A stretch of DNA of 24,095 nt from Clostridia bacterium (GCA_900770185.1 CAAGJM010000041.1:1-24095); one strand, 5' to 3'; shown: positions 1-7,547, numbered from the stretch's first letter. Notes: generated by a model from the letters alone, not told the origin. Numbers and translations: made by a program.

Positions 1-78
1 AAGATTTGCGACGACGTATATAAATACTTCTAGCAAAGATTTGCCGAAACAGGCAAAAAAGACGGCTTTAAGGCTTGA

Positions 79-106
79 CGGGGTTCAGTCCCCGCTCGGC
101 TCACCA
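79..106 (+). repeat. tRNA 3'-end-like fragment (hairpin plus CCA)
   Basis: A CGGGG/CCCCG stem with a six-base TTCAGT loop (79-94) is followed by CTCGGCTCACCA, which looks like the acceptor strand, discriminator base and CCA of a tRNA. No D arm or anticodon arm lies in front of it, and the T-loop consensus is broken, so it is not an intact tRNA. The layout of a GC hairpin followed by a tRNA acceptor end ending in CCA matches the tRNA-Leu tail repeats near 22975, 23140 and 23754. It may be a tail repeat of a different tRNA located left of the window; that is inference. Confidence 0.4.
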
Positions 107-111
107 CTCAT

Positions 112-252
112 AGTACGGCAAGTACAATTTCGGGTGTTTGCCTTGCAAAAACCACGCCGCAAGCGGCGATTTCTTTTCCGCAAAAATGCTTCGCACCTAA
201 AAGGGCTCAAAAAGCCTTTTAGGTAGTTAGTTTTAAAAAATGTTGTCCCCTG
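112..252 (-). repeat. Element R, divergent copy 1 (dispersed hairpin repeat)
   Basis: Read on the minus strand this stretch aligns with 23305-23505. Shared blocks include CCTAAAAGG, AGGTGCgAAGCATTTTTGCGG, the CGCTTGCGGC block, GGTTTTTGCAAG and GTACTTG. It contains its own hairpin, CCTAAAAGGG/CCTTTTAGG at about 196-223. The terminal TGTTgTCCC near 242-250 corresponds to the TGTTTTCCC end of the other copy. The far end of the element is missing here; the tRNA-like fragment at 79-106 replaces it. This copy ends about 36 bp before the lipid kinase start, so it forms most of that gene's upstream region. Beyond it, 1-78 contains only a small TTTGCC/GGCAAA hairpin (40-57) and a short direct repeat (AAGATTTGC at 1 and 36). 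Confidence 0.65.
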
Positions 253-287
253 GGAATATTTGTTTAATTTAAGGAGCATCTATACTT

Positions 288-1136
288 ATGAATTATTTAC
301 TTTACAATCCTAAGTCCAGCAAGGGCGCGGATAAACAGAAAATCGAAAGCATAAAAGAAAGACTTATCGGCGACGTTATCTGTCAGAACGTTCTGGAAGA
401 CGACAAGTATCTTGAAATTTTACAAAAGCTTACCAAAGACGACGACGTTATTTTAGTCGGCGGCGACGGCACGTTAAATAAATTCGTCAATAAGCTCGGC
501 GGCAAGGCTCCCGAAGCGCGCGTTTACCTTTACGCCAACGGCACGGGGGACGACTTTTTTAAGGACGTTTCGGGCGGTTCTAAGGACGAGAAAATTTTAA
601 TAAACAAGTATATCGAAAATCTCCCCACCGTTACGGTTAAGGGCGAAACGTATTACTTTATAAACGGCGTCGGCTACGGCATCGACGGATATTGTTGCGA
701 AGAGGGCGACCGTTTGCACGCTATTTCCGACAAGCCCGTAAACTACACCAAAATCGCCATAAAAGGCATTTTGTTCAAGTATAAAGCCGCTAACGCAACC
801 GTTACGGTGGACGGCGTTACCAAAACTTACAAAAAATGCTATATAGCACCTACTATGAACGGCAGATATTACGGCGGCGGCATGCTGGTTGCGCCCAAGC
901 AAGACAGGCTTGGCGACGGGTCGCTCACCTTCGTTACCATGTACGGCAAAGGCAGGCTCAAAACGCTTATGGTTTTCCCCTCTATTTTCAAAGGCGAGCA
1001 CGTTAATCATACCGAAATGGTTGATACTATAACGGGTAGAGTTATCACCGTCAAATTCGATCGCCCCACCGCGCTTCAAATCGACGGCGAGACGATATCG
1101 AACGTTTTAGAGTATACTGCAAGGTCGGGCAAATAA
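288..1136 (+). CDS. Diacylglycerol/lipid kinase family protein (DAGK catalytic domain)
   Basis: The 282-residue protein phosphorylates a lipid alcohol such as diacylglycerol with ATP, judging from its family (DAGK_cat; YegS/BmrU/DgkB type). The nucleotide-binding glycine motif GGDGT is at residues 58-62, and a second conserved block, ANGTGDDFF, corresponds to the family GTGNDFA signature. Residues after about 120 fit the all-beta C-terminal half of the family. It is cytoplasmic or peripheral to the membrane, with no signal or membrane helix. The start is supported by AAGGAG at 271-276. A PlsC-like acyltransferase begins 22 bp downstream, so the pair probably act together in phosphatidic-acid and phospholipid metabolism. 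The exact lipid substrate cannot be told from sequence. Confidence 0.88.
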   Translation: MNYLLYNPKSSKGADKQKIESIKERLIGDVICQNVLEDDKYLEILQKLTKDDDVILVGGDGTLNKFVNKLGGKAPEARVYLYANGTGDDFFKDVSGGSKDEKILINKYIENLPTVTVKGETYYFINGVGYGIDGYCCEEGDRLHAISDKPVNYTKIAIKGILFKYKAANATVTVDGVTKTYKKCYIAPTMNGRYYGGGMLVAPKQDRLGDGSLTFVTMYGKGRLKTLMVFPSIFKGEHVNHTEMVDTITGRVITVKFDRPTALQIDGETISNVLEYTARSGK

Positions 1137-1158
1137 CGAGGCGATACTCAGGTGAAAA

Positions 1159-1884
1159 ATGCTAAGACTGATTATATCCATATTGATATTCTTAATTCCC
1201 ACCGTTTTCTACGTAATAAGAATGTCGATAATCGCGCGGAGTAAAAAATCGCGCGAAGAAAAATATGCGTACAGCCGCAAAGTGGTGAATTTCATCGCGA
1301 AGAAAAGTCGGGCGACGGTGCGCGTTATCGGTAAAGAAAATATTCCCGATAAAAACGGATTCGTTATGTATGCCAACCATCAGGGTAAATTCGACGCTCT
1401 CGCGACGATTTACGCGTGCGAAAAGCCTTTAAGCGTCGTTATCAGAAAAGATAAGGCGTGGGCGGGCATGGTCAAAACGTTCATAAAACTTACGGATAGC
1501 AGGACCATTAAGTTAAACGACTTAAAAAGCGTTGTCGAAACGTTCAGGGATATCGCGAAAGACGTTGAAAACGGAAAAAATTATCTCATTTTCCCCGAGG
1601 GGGGCTTTGAGAACAATAAAAACGAATTGCAAACTTTCCACACCGGCTGCTTAGGGCTTTTAAGAACGGCTAAATGCCCGATAGTTCCCGTTGCGCTTTA
1701 CGATACGTACAAGGTGTATAACGTAAACTCTTTAAAAAAGGTGGGTTGCACCGTGTCGATTTTAAAACCTATCGGCTACGACGAGTATAACGGTTTGACC
1801 AAGCCCGAAATAGCGGGACTTATAAAAATTAAAATTCAGGAAGAACTTGATAGAATTAAACGCGAAGAAATTCGCGGGGAATAA
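1159..1884 (+). CDS. plsC: 1-acyl-sn-glycerol-3-phosphate acyltransferase (PlsC family)
   Basis: The 241-residue protein is a lysophosphatidate acyltransferase-type enzyme that would add the second acyl chain to make phosphatidic acid at the inner face of the membrane. An N-terminal hydrophobic helix (about residues 2-24) anchors it. The catalytic NHX4D motif is NHQGKFD with His74 and Asp79. The second family motif appears as FPEGG (145-149), with Gly where many relatives have Thr-Arg. Length is normal for the family. AGGTGA at 1150-1155 serves the ATG. It lies 22 bp after the lipid kinase, with a strong terminator directly after the stop, which indicates a two-gene operon. The acyl acceptor is inferred from the family, so an ornithine-lipid or other acyltransferase remains possible. 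Confidence 0.87.
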   Translation: MLRLIISILIFLIPTVFYVIRMSIIARSKKSREEKYAYSRKVVNFIAKKSRATVRVIGKENIPDKNGFVMYANHQGKFDALATIYACEKPLSVVIRKDKAWAGMVKTFIKLTDSRTIKLNDLKSVVETFRDIAKDVENGKNYLIFPEGGFENNKNELQTFHTGCLGLLRTAKCPIVPVALYDTYKVYNVNSLKKVGCTVSILKPIGYDEYNGLTKPEIAGLIKIKIQEELDRIKREEIRGE

Positions 1885-1920
1885 AAAAGTCGGCGTAAAG
1901 CCGACTTTTTAGTTTTTTTG
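1884..1920 (+). terminator. Intrinsic terminator after plsC
   Basis: A perfect 11-bp stem AAAAAGTCGGC/GCCGACTTTTT (1884-1894 and 1900-1910, loop GTAAA) is followed by a T-rich run. It touches the 3' end of the convergent gene at 1921 and is A-rich on the other side, so it probably works in both directions. Confidence 0.9.
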
Positions 1921-2856
1921 TCAAACGGTTCTGCCGCTTTTTGCGTCTTTAAAAACGACGTAATACCCGTATCCGTATAAGTCGAACGGGTTAAGCGGAA
2001 TGAATTTTGCGTTTTTAAGCCGCGGGGCGGGGTCTTTGCGGTTTACGGGCACGCCGTAGCAAACGAATTTGACCGTTCCCCCGACGCTTATTGTGCCGAG
2101 AGCGTATCTGCGTGTTTTATCGTAAGATATTTTTGCGAATTTTCCGCCGGGAACGGCTTTATTAAGCGCTTCTTCGGCGGGGCTGATGCAAATAAGGTTT
2201 TCAAGTTTATTTTTAACGCTTAAATAATAGTCCCCGCTTTTATAATAATCGAAATTCGCTTCATCGAATTTAAAACCGCCGATATCTTCGCCCGTTTTTT
2301 CTTCTTCGCAATCGCGATTTTGTATACGCTCATTTTTTTCATATATAAGTTTTGCATCGTCTAACCTATAGTAGTTTTCGGTTGCGATTCGGTAGTCGTC
2401 GTAAGCATGCTCGCCCGAACTTTTTTGAGTAAAAAGTTCGTTACGCGGCGGTTCCTCGCCGTCGACTTTATCCGTCTGACGTTCAACTTTCTTTGCATAT
2501 AATTCACCTTCTTTTATAAGCTCTTCGCCGCCCGATAAAGAAGCGTAGCCGAGCGGTTCACCCGTAGCGCTCGTCAGCAAAACAAGAATTTTTCCGCTTA
2601 AATCGTCGGTTTTTCCGATTTTAAAAAGTGTGCGCTTTCGAATTTCAGGGTTAAACGCGTAGAACTCGCCGTAAACGTAAACGACGGCTTTCATTTCCCT
2701 CGCGCTATTCGAATCTAAATTATAAACGCACAGCTCGATTTCCGTTTCGCCGCCGCTGACGGAAACGGTCGCAACCCCTTTTAAAGCTCTTCCGTCGTCG
2801 CCGATAGCGCTTTGCATGCTTTTAAAAACCAAATAGCGTTTAGCGTATCCGTTCAT
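1921..2856 (-). CDS. Uncharacterised protein, clostridial type
   Basis: I do not recognise a named family with certainty. The 311-residue protein has no signal peptide or membrane helix. The N-terminal third (about 1-110) reads as beta strands resembling small beta-sandwich modules (VSVSGGETEIELCVYNL). The middle (about 120-200) is charged and low in complexity, probably a linker. The C-terminal 90 residues are the most ordered part: alternating strands around FVCYGVPVNRKDPAP and the final FDLYGYGYYVVFKDAKSG, which resembles the C-terminal domain of uncharacterised clostridial proteins with a YGVPG / GYWMxFQDA pattern (from memory). AAAGGAG lies just upstream of the ATG. It is transcribed alone, between two plus-strand units. 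A structural or envelope-linked role is only a guess. Confidence 0.7.
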   Translation of the reverse strand: MNGYAKRYLVFKSMQSAIGDDGRALKGVATVSVSGGETEIELCVYNLDSNSAREMKAVVYVYGEFYAFNPEIRKRTLFKIGKTDDLSGKILVLLTSATGEPLGYASLSGGEELIKEGELYAKKVERQTDKVDGEEPPRNELFTQKSSGEHAYDDYRIATENYYRLDDAKLIYEKNERIQNRDCEEEKTGEDIGGFKFDEANFDYYKSGDYYLSVKNKLENLICISPAEEALNKAVPGGKFAKISYDKTRRYALGTISVGGTVKFVCYGVPVNRKDPAPRLKNAKFIPLNPFDLYGYGYYVVFKDAKSGRTV

Positions 2857-2990
2857 AACTCTCCTTTAAAGGCGCCTATATATCATACATATTCAAAAAG
2901 CGCAAAAAATAACACCTTTTTACGATTTCGGGCGATTTTTGCCGACTTTTTAAAGAGTGTTAAAATTACGGTAAAAAATCGTCTTAACCG

Positions 2991-3019
2991 TTTACAAACC
3001 GAATTTTATTTGCTAAACT
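2991..3019 (+). promoter_or_regulatory. Predicted promoter of the patatin-like gene
   Basis: TTTACA (2991-2996), a 17-bp spacer and TAAACT (3014-3019) fit a vegetative sigma-A promoter with 5/6 and 4/6 matches. The rest of the intergenic space between 2857 and 3090 is AT-rich and shows no other clear signal apart from the ribosome sites of the two divergent genes. Confidence 0.5.
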
Positions 3020-3090
3020 AAATAAAAAAGGCACTTTTTAGGGCGGATACGGCGTCCGCTTGGTATAAAGCGGTTTTAAAAGGAGATAAA

Positions 3091-3873
3091 ATGGAAAAAC
3101 TTGCTTTCGTTTTAGGCGCGGGCGGCGCGCGCGGAATCGCGCACATAGGTTTTTTGCAGGCAATGGACGAGTTCGGCATAAAGCCCGACCTTATAGCGGG
3201 GTGCTCGATGGGGTCCATCGTCGGCGCGTGCTACGCCAAAGGCTACACGCCCGAAGAACTTAAAAACATCGCGCTTAAACTTCGCCCGGTGGATATAATA
3301 GACCCGTCTATCGTTCCTTTTCAGAGAAAAGCTTTTTTAAGTTCCCGCAAAATGCAGGGGATTTTGGAAGGGCTTTTCGGCACGGTTACTTTCGACGAAC
3401 TCAAAATCCCCTTTTCTTGTATAGCGACCGACCTTAAAAGCGGCGAAACAAAAACCTTTTCGAGCGGTTGCGTGGAAGAAGCGGTCCGCGCGAGCGCGTC
3501 AATCCCCGGCGTGTTCAAACCCGTCGAAAAGGACGGATTCGAACTCGTTGACGGCGGGGTTTTAAAATACGTCCCCGTAAAAACCGCACGCGATATGGGC
3601 GCGACCAAAATCATCGCGGTGGACGTTTTGGGCGAGGTTCGTGCCGTCGAAGAAACGGGTACGCTTATAGGAAAGTTGTTCAGGGTAGTGGATATAGCGA
3701 CGGCGAACATGACCAAAAACTATCTTAAAGTAAACGCGCCCGATATTCTTTTACGCCCCGAACTCGGCGATATGAGCCAGTATAAGGTCGATCGGCTCGA
3801 ATTTGCCTACCGGAAAGGTTACGAGGCAGGCATTAAAAATATGGACAGAATTAAAGAGCTTATTGCAAAATAA
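3091..3873 (+). CDS. Patatin-like phospholipase (RssA/NTE type)
   Basis: The 260-residue protein is a serine acyl hydrolase with a Ser-Asp dyad. The oxyanion motif is GAGGARG (residues 9-15), the nucleophile elbow is GCSMG with Ser39, and the catalytic Asp is in VDGG (Asp154). It is about the length of single-domain bacterial patatins and has no signal peptide, so it likely acts on phospholipids or acyl esters at the inner membrane. AAAGGAG sits 5-10 bp before the ATG. It is a single-gene unit with its own predicted promoter (2991-3019) and a strong terminator (3896-3935). The lipid kinase and acyltransferase 1.2 kb upstream make a phospholipid-turnover role plausible. The substrate is unknown. 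Confidence 0.9.
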   Translation: MEKLAFVLGAGGARGIAHIGFLQAMDEFGIKPDLIAGCSMGSIVGACYAKGYTPEELKNIALKLRPVDIIDPSIVPFQRKAFLSSRKMQGILEGLFGTVTFDELKIPFSCIATDLKSGETKTFSSGCVEEAVRASASIPGVFKPVEKDGFELVDGGVLKYVPVKTARDMGATKIIAVDVLGEVRAVEETGTLIGKLFRVVDIATANMTKNYLKVNAPDILLRPELGDMSQYKVDRLEFAYRKGYEAGIKNMDRIKELIAK

Positions 3874-3895
3874 TTTAGGTGTTACCTAAATAAAC

Positions 3896-3935
3896 GCCGC
3901 CCTTTCAAGCTTTGAAAGGGCGGCTTAATTTTTTA
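3896..3935 (+). terminator. Intrinsic terminator, probably bidirectional
   Basis: A perfect 13-bp stem GCCGCCCTTTCAA/TTGAAAGGGCGGC (3896-3908 and 3912-3924) has a T-rich tail on both strands. It sits between the convergent patatin-like gene and the small gene ending at 3946, so it can end both transcripts. Confidence 0.88.
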
Positions 3936-3945
3936 TGTGCGAAGC

Positions 3946-4356
3946 TTAAATTTTATTTTCGGGGAACGTTAAAGGGGTTTTTTCTTTCGCGGTTAGCATT
4001 GCCGTTTCGCCCGCTTCGCGCGCGGAAATCTGCTTGCTTATCGCGTCGTGCCGTTTTACTATTTCGGTTAAAGATTTATCGGAATATCTGAACGGTTTTT
4101 GAGCGGCGTTCGCGGTTTTCGCGCCGGGTATATCGCCGTTTTTAAAACTTTTGCCGCCGATATCGTTCGCGTTTTTCGGGTTTTGCGAGGCGGCGGACTT
4201 ATTTGCGTTCGGTCTTAACCGCTCCTTTTTGCCCGCCGCATTTACTGCCGCGTCTTTGCCGCCGTTATTCCCCGATAAGATTTTATCGAGCGCGTTTTTT
4301 GCGGCGGGGTTGTTATTTACGGCGTTAAAAAAATCGAATATGTTAAAATTGCCCAA
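3946..4356 (-). CDS. Small uncharacterised protein with TTG start
   Basis: The best start is TTG at 4356: AAGGAG lies 6 bp upstream of it, whereas an in-frame ATG at 4389 has no ribosome site and would place this AAGGAG inside the coding sequence. From the TTG the protein has 136 residues and begins MGNFNIFDFFNAV. An N-terminal amphipathic stretch (residues 1-30) is followed by a low-complexity, Asn/Ala/Lys/Gly-rich middle (about 30-95). The C-terminal part (about 98-120, with FRYSDKSLTEIVKRHDAI) should be helical. No signal peptide, membrane helix or known domain is seen. Its function is unknown. It is divergent from the lipoprotein gene at 4518. Confidence 0.62.
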   Translation of the reverse strand: MGNFNIFDFFNAVNNNPAAKNALDKILSGNNGGKDAAVNAAGKKERLRPNANKSAASQNPKNANDIGGKSFKNGDIPGAKTANAAQKPFRYSDKSLTEIVKRHDAISKQISAREAGETAMLTAKEKTPLTFPENKI

Positions 4357-4404
4357 AATAATCTCCTTTTCACAAAAATATGACGGCAAAATTAGTTAAA
4401 GTTA

Positions 4405-4433
4405 TTGCTAAACCTTGCTTTTTGGTGTATAAT
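4405..4433 (+). promoter_or_regulatory. Predicted promoter of the large lipoprotein gene
   Basis: TTGCTA (4405-4410), a 17-bp spacer and a perfect TATAAT (4428-4433) form a strong vegetative promoter. This implies an approximately 80-nt leader before the ATG at 4518. Confidence 0.7.
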
Positions 4434-4517
4434 TTATAAGCGTATACGGGTTTATGCTTTTATTACATATTCATGTATACGATAAAAAGTCAAATTCTAT
4501 TCCATAAAGGGGAATGT

Positions 4518-6089
4518 ATGAAAAAGAAGATAGCATTTCTTTTAATAGCGTTGTCGGCTTTCGTGTTCGCGCTTACGGGTTGCGGCAAAAAGGTTGACGT
4601 GTTAAGCGATATCGGCGGCAAAGTTTCCGCGGGTAACGGAACGGCGGTCGTCGAAAAGGGCGACTACGTTTATTTCGTAAACGGTAAAGAAGCGGTCAGC
4701 GCGTCGAATAAAATCGGCACGCCCGTCAAAGGTTCGCTTATGCGCGTTAAAAAATCGGAACTTAATAAGCCCGAAACCGCTAATTACGAAACGGTCATAA
4801 ACAAACTTTTCATAAGCGGTCAGTACGACAGCGGCTTGTACTTCTTCGGCAATACCGTTTATTTCGCTTCCCCCTATACCGAAAAGGACAAAGCGGGTAA
4901 CGTTCAGAACACCAAAACGGCGTTTAAAAAGTACGATTTATCGTCCGGCAAGTACGACGAAAAAGAAAACGTCGCAATTTCCGACGACAACACCGCCAAA
5001 TACGTTTTTGCTCAAAAGGAAGGCAAGGTTTATCTTACTTATGCCGCTAAAAACGACGACGGCAAAACCATTTTAAAATGCGTTTCCGCCGACGACGGTA
5101 AAGAAGTTTTCACGTCCGACGTGTATGCGAGCGCAACTTTCTCTAAGGCTAACGACGGCAAAGTGTTCTTTACCAAAACGGGATACTCCGAAAGCCTTAA
5201 AAAGGACGAAAGCTTTAATTCCGTTTATTACTACGAAACGGGCGCTACGGAAGCAAAACTCGTTTTATCGGGCGTAGGCGCCAGCGCAGAAGCGCGCGAC
5301 AAAAATCAATATACGAATATAGACGGCGTTAAATACGTCGTTCCCGGCGAAGGTACGGGTTCCACCTATCAGGGCGCGAAGTTCGATTTTATATCTTTTA
5401 ACGGCAACTACCTCATCTTTTCTGCCACGACCGTCGGTAACTCCACGAAAAATTACTACGGGTTTGACGTGTCAGGCGGCGTAACCACTCTTAAAGACGC
5501 AAAATCTTTGGGGCTTTCTTCCGCAAACACCACCGATAAAGCGATAACGGCAACCTCTTACTATAAGAGCCTTGAAGAAATTTATTATATAGATTCCTCT
5601 TACGGGCTTGTTAAATTCACGCCGAACACGAATATCGGCGAAGAAACCCCCGGCGTTATCGTAAGCAACGAATGTTCGAGCCTTACGATTATGTTCGTTG
5701 AGGGCGACGTTATGTACCTTGCGAACACTTCCGAAGGTATTTATTATCAATATAAGTACACCGTCAAAGACGCTAAAATCAAAAAAATAAACGCCGCGGC
5801 GATGACCACCGCAAGCGACTATTTCGTTCCGCGCGTTATCGGCGGGCAGGATTTCATCGGAAACTACAGCGCCGACCAGTACGGCAAATACGCTTACGTT
5901 ATAAATATGGCGGGTATTGACGACGCTGCCGCCGAGGGCGAAGAAGACAACGCTTATGCAAAAGCCCTTGCCGAAAACGCTAAGTCTACAAAAGCTGCAA
6001 CGAAAGCGTTATACGCTCAGCGTCTGGGCTTGATAACCGACGCCGACAAAACCGCTTACGAAAAATATCTGAAAGGGTTAAGCGAGTAA
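4518..6089 (+). CDS. Large secreted lipoprotein, beta-propeller-like repeats
   Basis: The ATG at 4518 is chosen because AAAGGGG lies just upstream and because translation from it starts with a clean lipoprotein signal: MKKK, a hydrophobic core and the lipobox LTGC with Cys22. An in-frame ATG at 4473 would add 15 residues before the signal. The mature protein (about 500 residues) is anchored outside the membrane. It shows repeated aromatic strand motifs such as GDYVYFVNG, GLYFFGNTVYFAS, KVYLTYAA, DVMYLANTSEGIYYQYKY, which resemble propeller-type repeats of the DUF5050 kind. The C-terminal 70 residues are Ala/Lys-rich and helical. No catalytic motif is visible. It stands alone between its own promoter and terminator. 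A role in surface binding or envelope sensing is inference. Confidence 0.8.
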   Translation: MKKKIAFLLIALSAFVFALTGCGKKVDVLSDIGGKVSAGNGTAVVEKGDYVYFVNGKEAVSASNKIGTPVKGSLMRVKKSELNKPETANYETVINKLFISGQYDSGLYFFGNTVYFASPYTEKDKAGNVQNTKTAFKKYDLSSGKYDEKENVAISDDNTAKYVFAQKEGKVYLTYAAKNDDGKTILKCVSADDGKEVFTSDVYASATFSKANDGKVFFTKTGYSESLKKDESFNSVYYYETGATEAKLVLSGVGASAEARDKNQYTNIDGVKYVVPGEGTGSTYQGAKFDFISFNGNYLIFSATTVGNSTKNYYGFDVSGGVTTLKDAKSLGLSSANTTDKAITATSYYKSLEEIYYIDSSYGLVKFTPNTNIGEETPGVIVSNECSSLTIMFVEGDVMYLANTSEGIYYQYKYTVKDAKIKKINAAAMTTASDYFVPRVIGGQDFIGNYSADQYGKYAYVINMAGIDDAAAEGEEDNAYAKALAENAKSTKAATKALYAQRLGLITDADKTAYEKYLKGLSE

Positions 6090-6100
6090 ACGAAACTTAT

Positions 6101-6133
6101 TATCCGCCGCCGAGATGGCGGCGGATATTTTAT
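6101..6133 (+). terminator. Intrinsic terminator after the lipoprotein gene
   Basis: An 11-bp perfect stem TATCCGCCGCC/GGCGGCGGATA (6101-6111 and 6117-6127) is followed by TTTTATT. Confidence 0.82.
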
Positions 6134-6231
6134 TGAGGGCGGCGGATATATTGTCGCCGGGCATTTATGGCGGTTGAAGTTAAGCCGCCGAGCATTTTAA
6201 AGGGCGGGGTTTACTTTCCCGAACGGAATTT

Positions 6232-7272
6232 ATGAAGATACTCTCATTCGATATCGAAAGCACCACCGGCAGCCATAACGACGGCAGCATGTGCACTTTC
6301 GGTTACTGTCTATACGATACCGAACTTAATACCCGCAAGCAGGAAGATTTGGTTATTTCGCCTAAAACGAGGCGAATGGAAACGAAAATCAAACTTCACT
6401 ACGATAAAAAGACCATACGTTCGGCGCCTAAGTTTCCCGAACGATACGAAGCGATTAAAAGCCTTTTTTCGTCTGCCGATTTAATAATAGGCTTTTCCGT
6501 CGGCAACGACGTTGAGTTTTTGAACAACGCATGCGCCGTTTACAATTTAAAACGCATAACTTACGAGTTTTTAGACGTTCAGCTTTTGTATAAAACGGTG
6601 TTTAAAACCCCCACTATGCAGGGGCTTGAAAAGATTGCCGCCGCGCTTAACGTCGAATACGAAGCGCATCGAAGCGACGAAGACGCCCGCGTCACCTTAG
6701 AAGTTTTAGAGTATATTTTAAAGTCCGAAAACCTTTTTATAGGCGAGCTTTTAAGAAAATATAACGTAACGTTGGGCGTGAACGGCGAAACGGAAGTTGA
6801 ACCGTGTACCGACGGGGTTTTAAGTCGCCGCGAAAAAAACTATCTGATTCTCGACTTCGTTGAAAAAAATTACCGCCATAGCAGAAAATATAAAGGCGGG
6901 CTGTCGTTTAAAACCTTTGCTTTCGGCGATGATTTGCGTTATGACGATATCGACCTTTTCCGTCGTTACATCAAAAAAATTTACGAATTAAACGGCAGGG
7001 TCAGCAGCATAGACGGCGCAAATACCCTCGTTTTAAAAAGCGAAATAACCCCGAAAGAGCAGGCGCAGGTTGACGCCCGCGGGGGTAAAAAGTTAGATAT
7101 AATCACGCTTGAAGAGTTTGAAAATATGCTTGGCGACTTGCCCGAGCTTACCTTCGATAGCGACCCGGAACTCCTTAAAAACCACCGCCGCGAACTAAAA
7201 CGCAACCGCGAACTTATGCGTAGAGCGCATAGGGCGGAAAAAGCGACCCGCCCGCAAAACTTAGCAACTTAA
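6232..7272 (+). CDS. DEDDh 3'-5' exonuclease with C-terminal BRCT-like domain
   Basis: The 346-residue protein has an N-terminal DnaQ/RNase T-type exonuclease fold. Exo I is FDIES (Asp7, Glu9), Exo II is FSVGNDVEFL (Asp93) and Exo III is the DEDDh form HRSDED (His146, Asp151). Together these would bind two metal ions and remove nucleotides from 3' ends. Residues 225-302 resemble a BRCT domain: KTFAFG strand, helix with FRRYIKKIYELNGRV, strand NTLVLKS, and the end KLDIITLEEFENML. The combination suggests a DNA repair or replication-associated exonuclease, but an RNA substrate cannot be excluded. The last 40 residues are basic. The ribosome site (ACGGAA) is weak, so expression may be low. It is a monocistronic unit ending in a terminator. 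Confidence 0.82.
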   Translation: MKILSFDIESTTGSHNDGSMCTFGYCLYDTELNTRKQEDLVISPKTRRMETKIKLHYDKKTIRSAPKFPERYEAIKSLFSSADLIIGFSVGNDVEFLNNACAVYNLKRITYEFLDVQLLYKTVFKTPTMQGLEKIAAALNVEYEAHRSDEDARVTLEVLEYILKSENLFIGELLRKYNVTLGVNGETEVEPCTDGVLSRREKNYLILDFVEKNYRHSRKYKGGLSFKTFAFGDDLRYDDIDLFRRYIKKIYELNGRVSSIDGANTLVLKSEITPKEQAQVDARGGKKLDIITLEEFENMLGDLPELTFDSDPELLKNHRRELKRNRELMRRAHRAEKATRPQNLAT

Positions 7273-7300
7273 AAACCGCCGACAAGGCGGTTTTTGTTTT
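7271..7300 (+). terminator. Intrinsic terminator after the exonuclease gene
   Basis: The stem AAAAACCGCC/GGCGGTTTTT (7271-7280 and 7286-7295, loop GACAA) is followed by GTTTT. The hairpin and the bases after it match the terminator at 12908-12936, as part of the same duplicated segment. Confidence 0.88.
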
Positions 7301-7305
7301 AACTT

Positions 7306-7450
7306 GACTTATCAGGCTGTTTTATCGTTTTGCCGTCGAAAAGGTATCCGCAAGAAAAGCGTTACGGTAAATAATATCGCCGGGCGTTTTGCCTGAGCGG
7401 CAAAAGTTGATATGCTGATTTTTGGTTCGCAGGTTTTAGCGCAGGTTTTT
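7306..7450 (-). pseudogene. Remnant of a small lipoprotein gene (paralogue of 12946-13455)
   Basis: On the minus strand this stretch aligns with the 3' end of the lipoprotein gene at 12946-13455. One frame reads NFCRSGKTPGDI where the intact protein has NFHRSGKMPTDI. Another frame reads YLFDGKT against YVFDGKT. At least two small deletions, of 1 and 2 bases, shift the frame and in-frame stops are present. Similarity fades near 7450, so the 5' two thirds with the signal sequence are gone. The adjoining terminator hairpin is conserved in both copies, which shows the duplication covered gene end plus terminator. The rest of the gap, 7451-7547, holds only the beta-mannosidase promoter region. Confidence 0.82.
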
Positions 7451-7488
7451 TATGCTCAAAAAAAAGCGCGTTTTATCAAATTAAATTA

Positions 7489-7517
7489 TATACCTAAGAT
7501 AAAATTCGGGATATAAT
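7489..7517 (+). promoter_or_regulatory. Predicted promoter of the beta-mannosidase gene
   Basis: A perfect TATAAT (7512-7517) lies 30 bp before the ATG. The -35 region at a 17-bp spacing (TATACC, 7489-7494) matches only 3/6, which would suit a promoter needing an activator such as the neighbouring AraC-type regulator; that link is inference. Confidence 0.45.
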
Positions 7518-7547
7518 AAAAACAAGAACGAATAAAAGGCGGTTTAT

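Noticed and set aside
84..106. Intact tRNA at the left end
   Set aside because: Only a T-arm-like hairpin and an acceptor end are present; no D arm, anticodon arm or 5' acceptor strand can be found in front of it.
41..226. Short frame over the left-end repeat
   Set aside because: Lies wholly in tRNA-tail and element R hairpin sequence, with no ribosome site.
4151..4399. 82-residue plus-strand frame opposite the small TTG-start gene
   Set aside because: Its Phe/Ala-rich product is the complement of the Asn/Lys-rich minus-strand protein, which has a good ribosome site; the plus frame has none.
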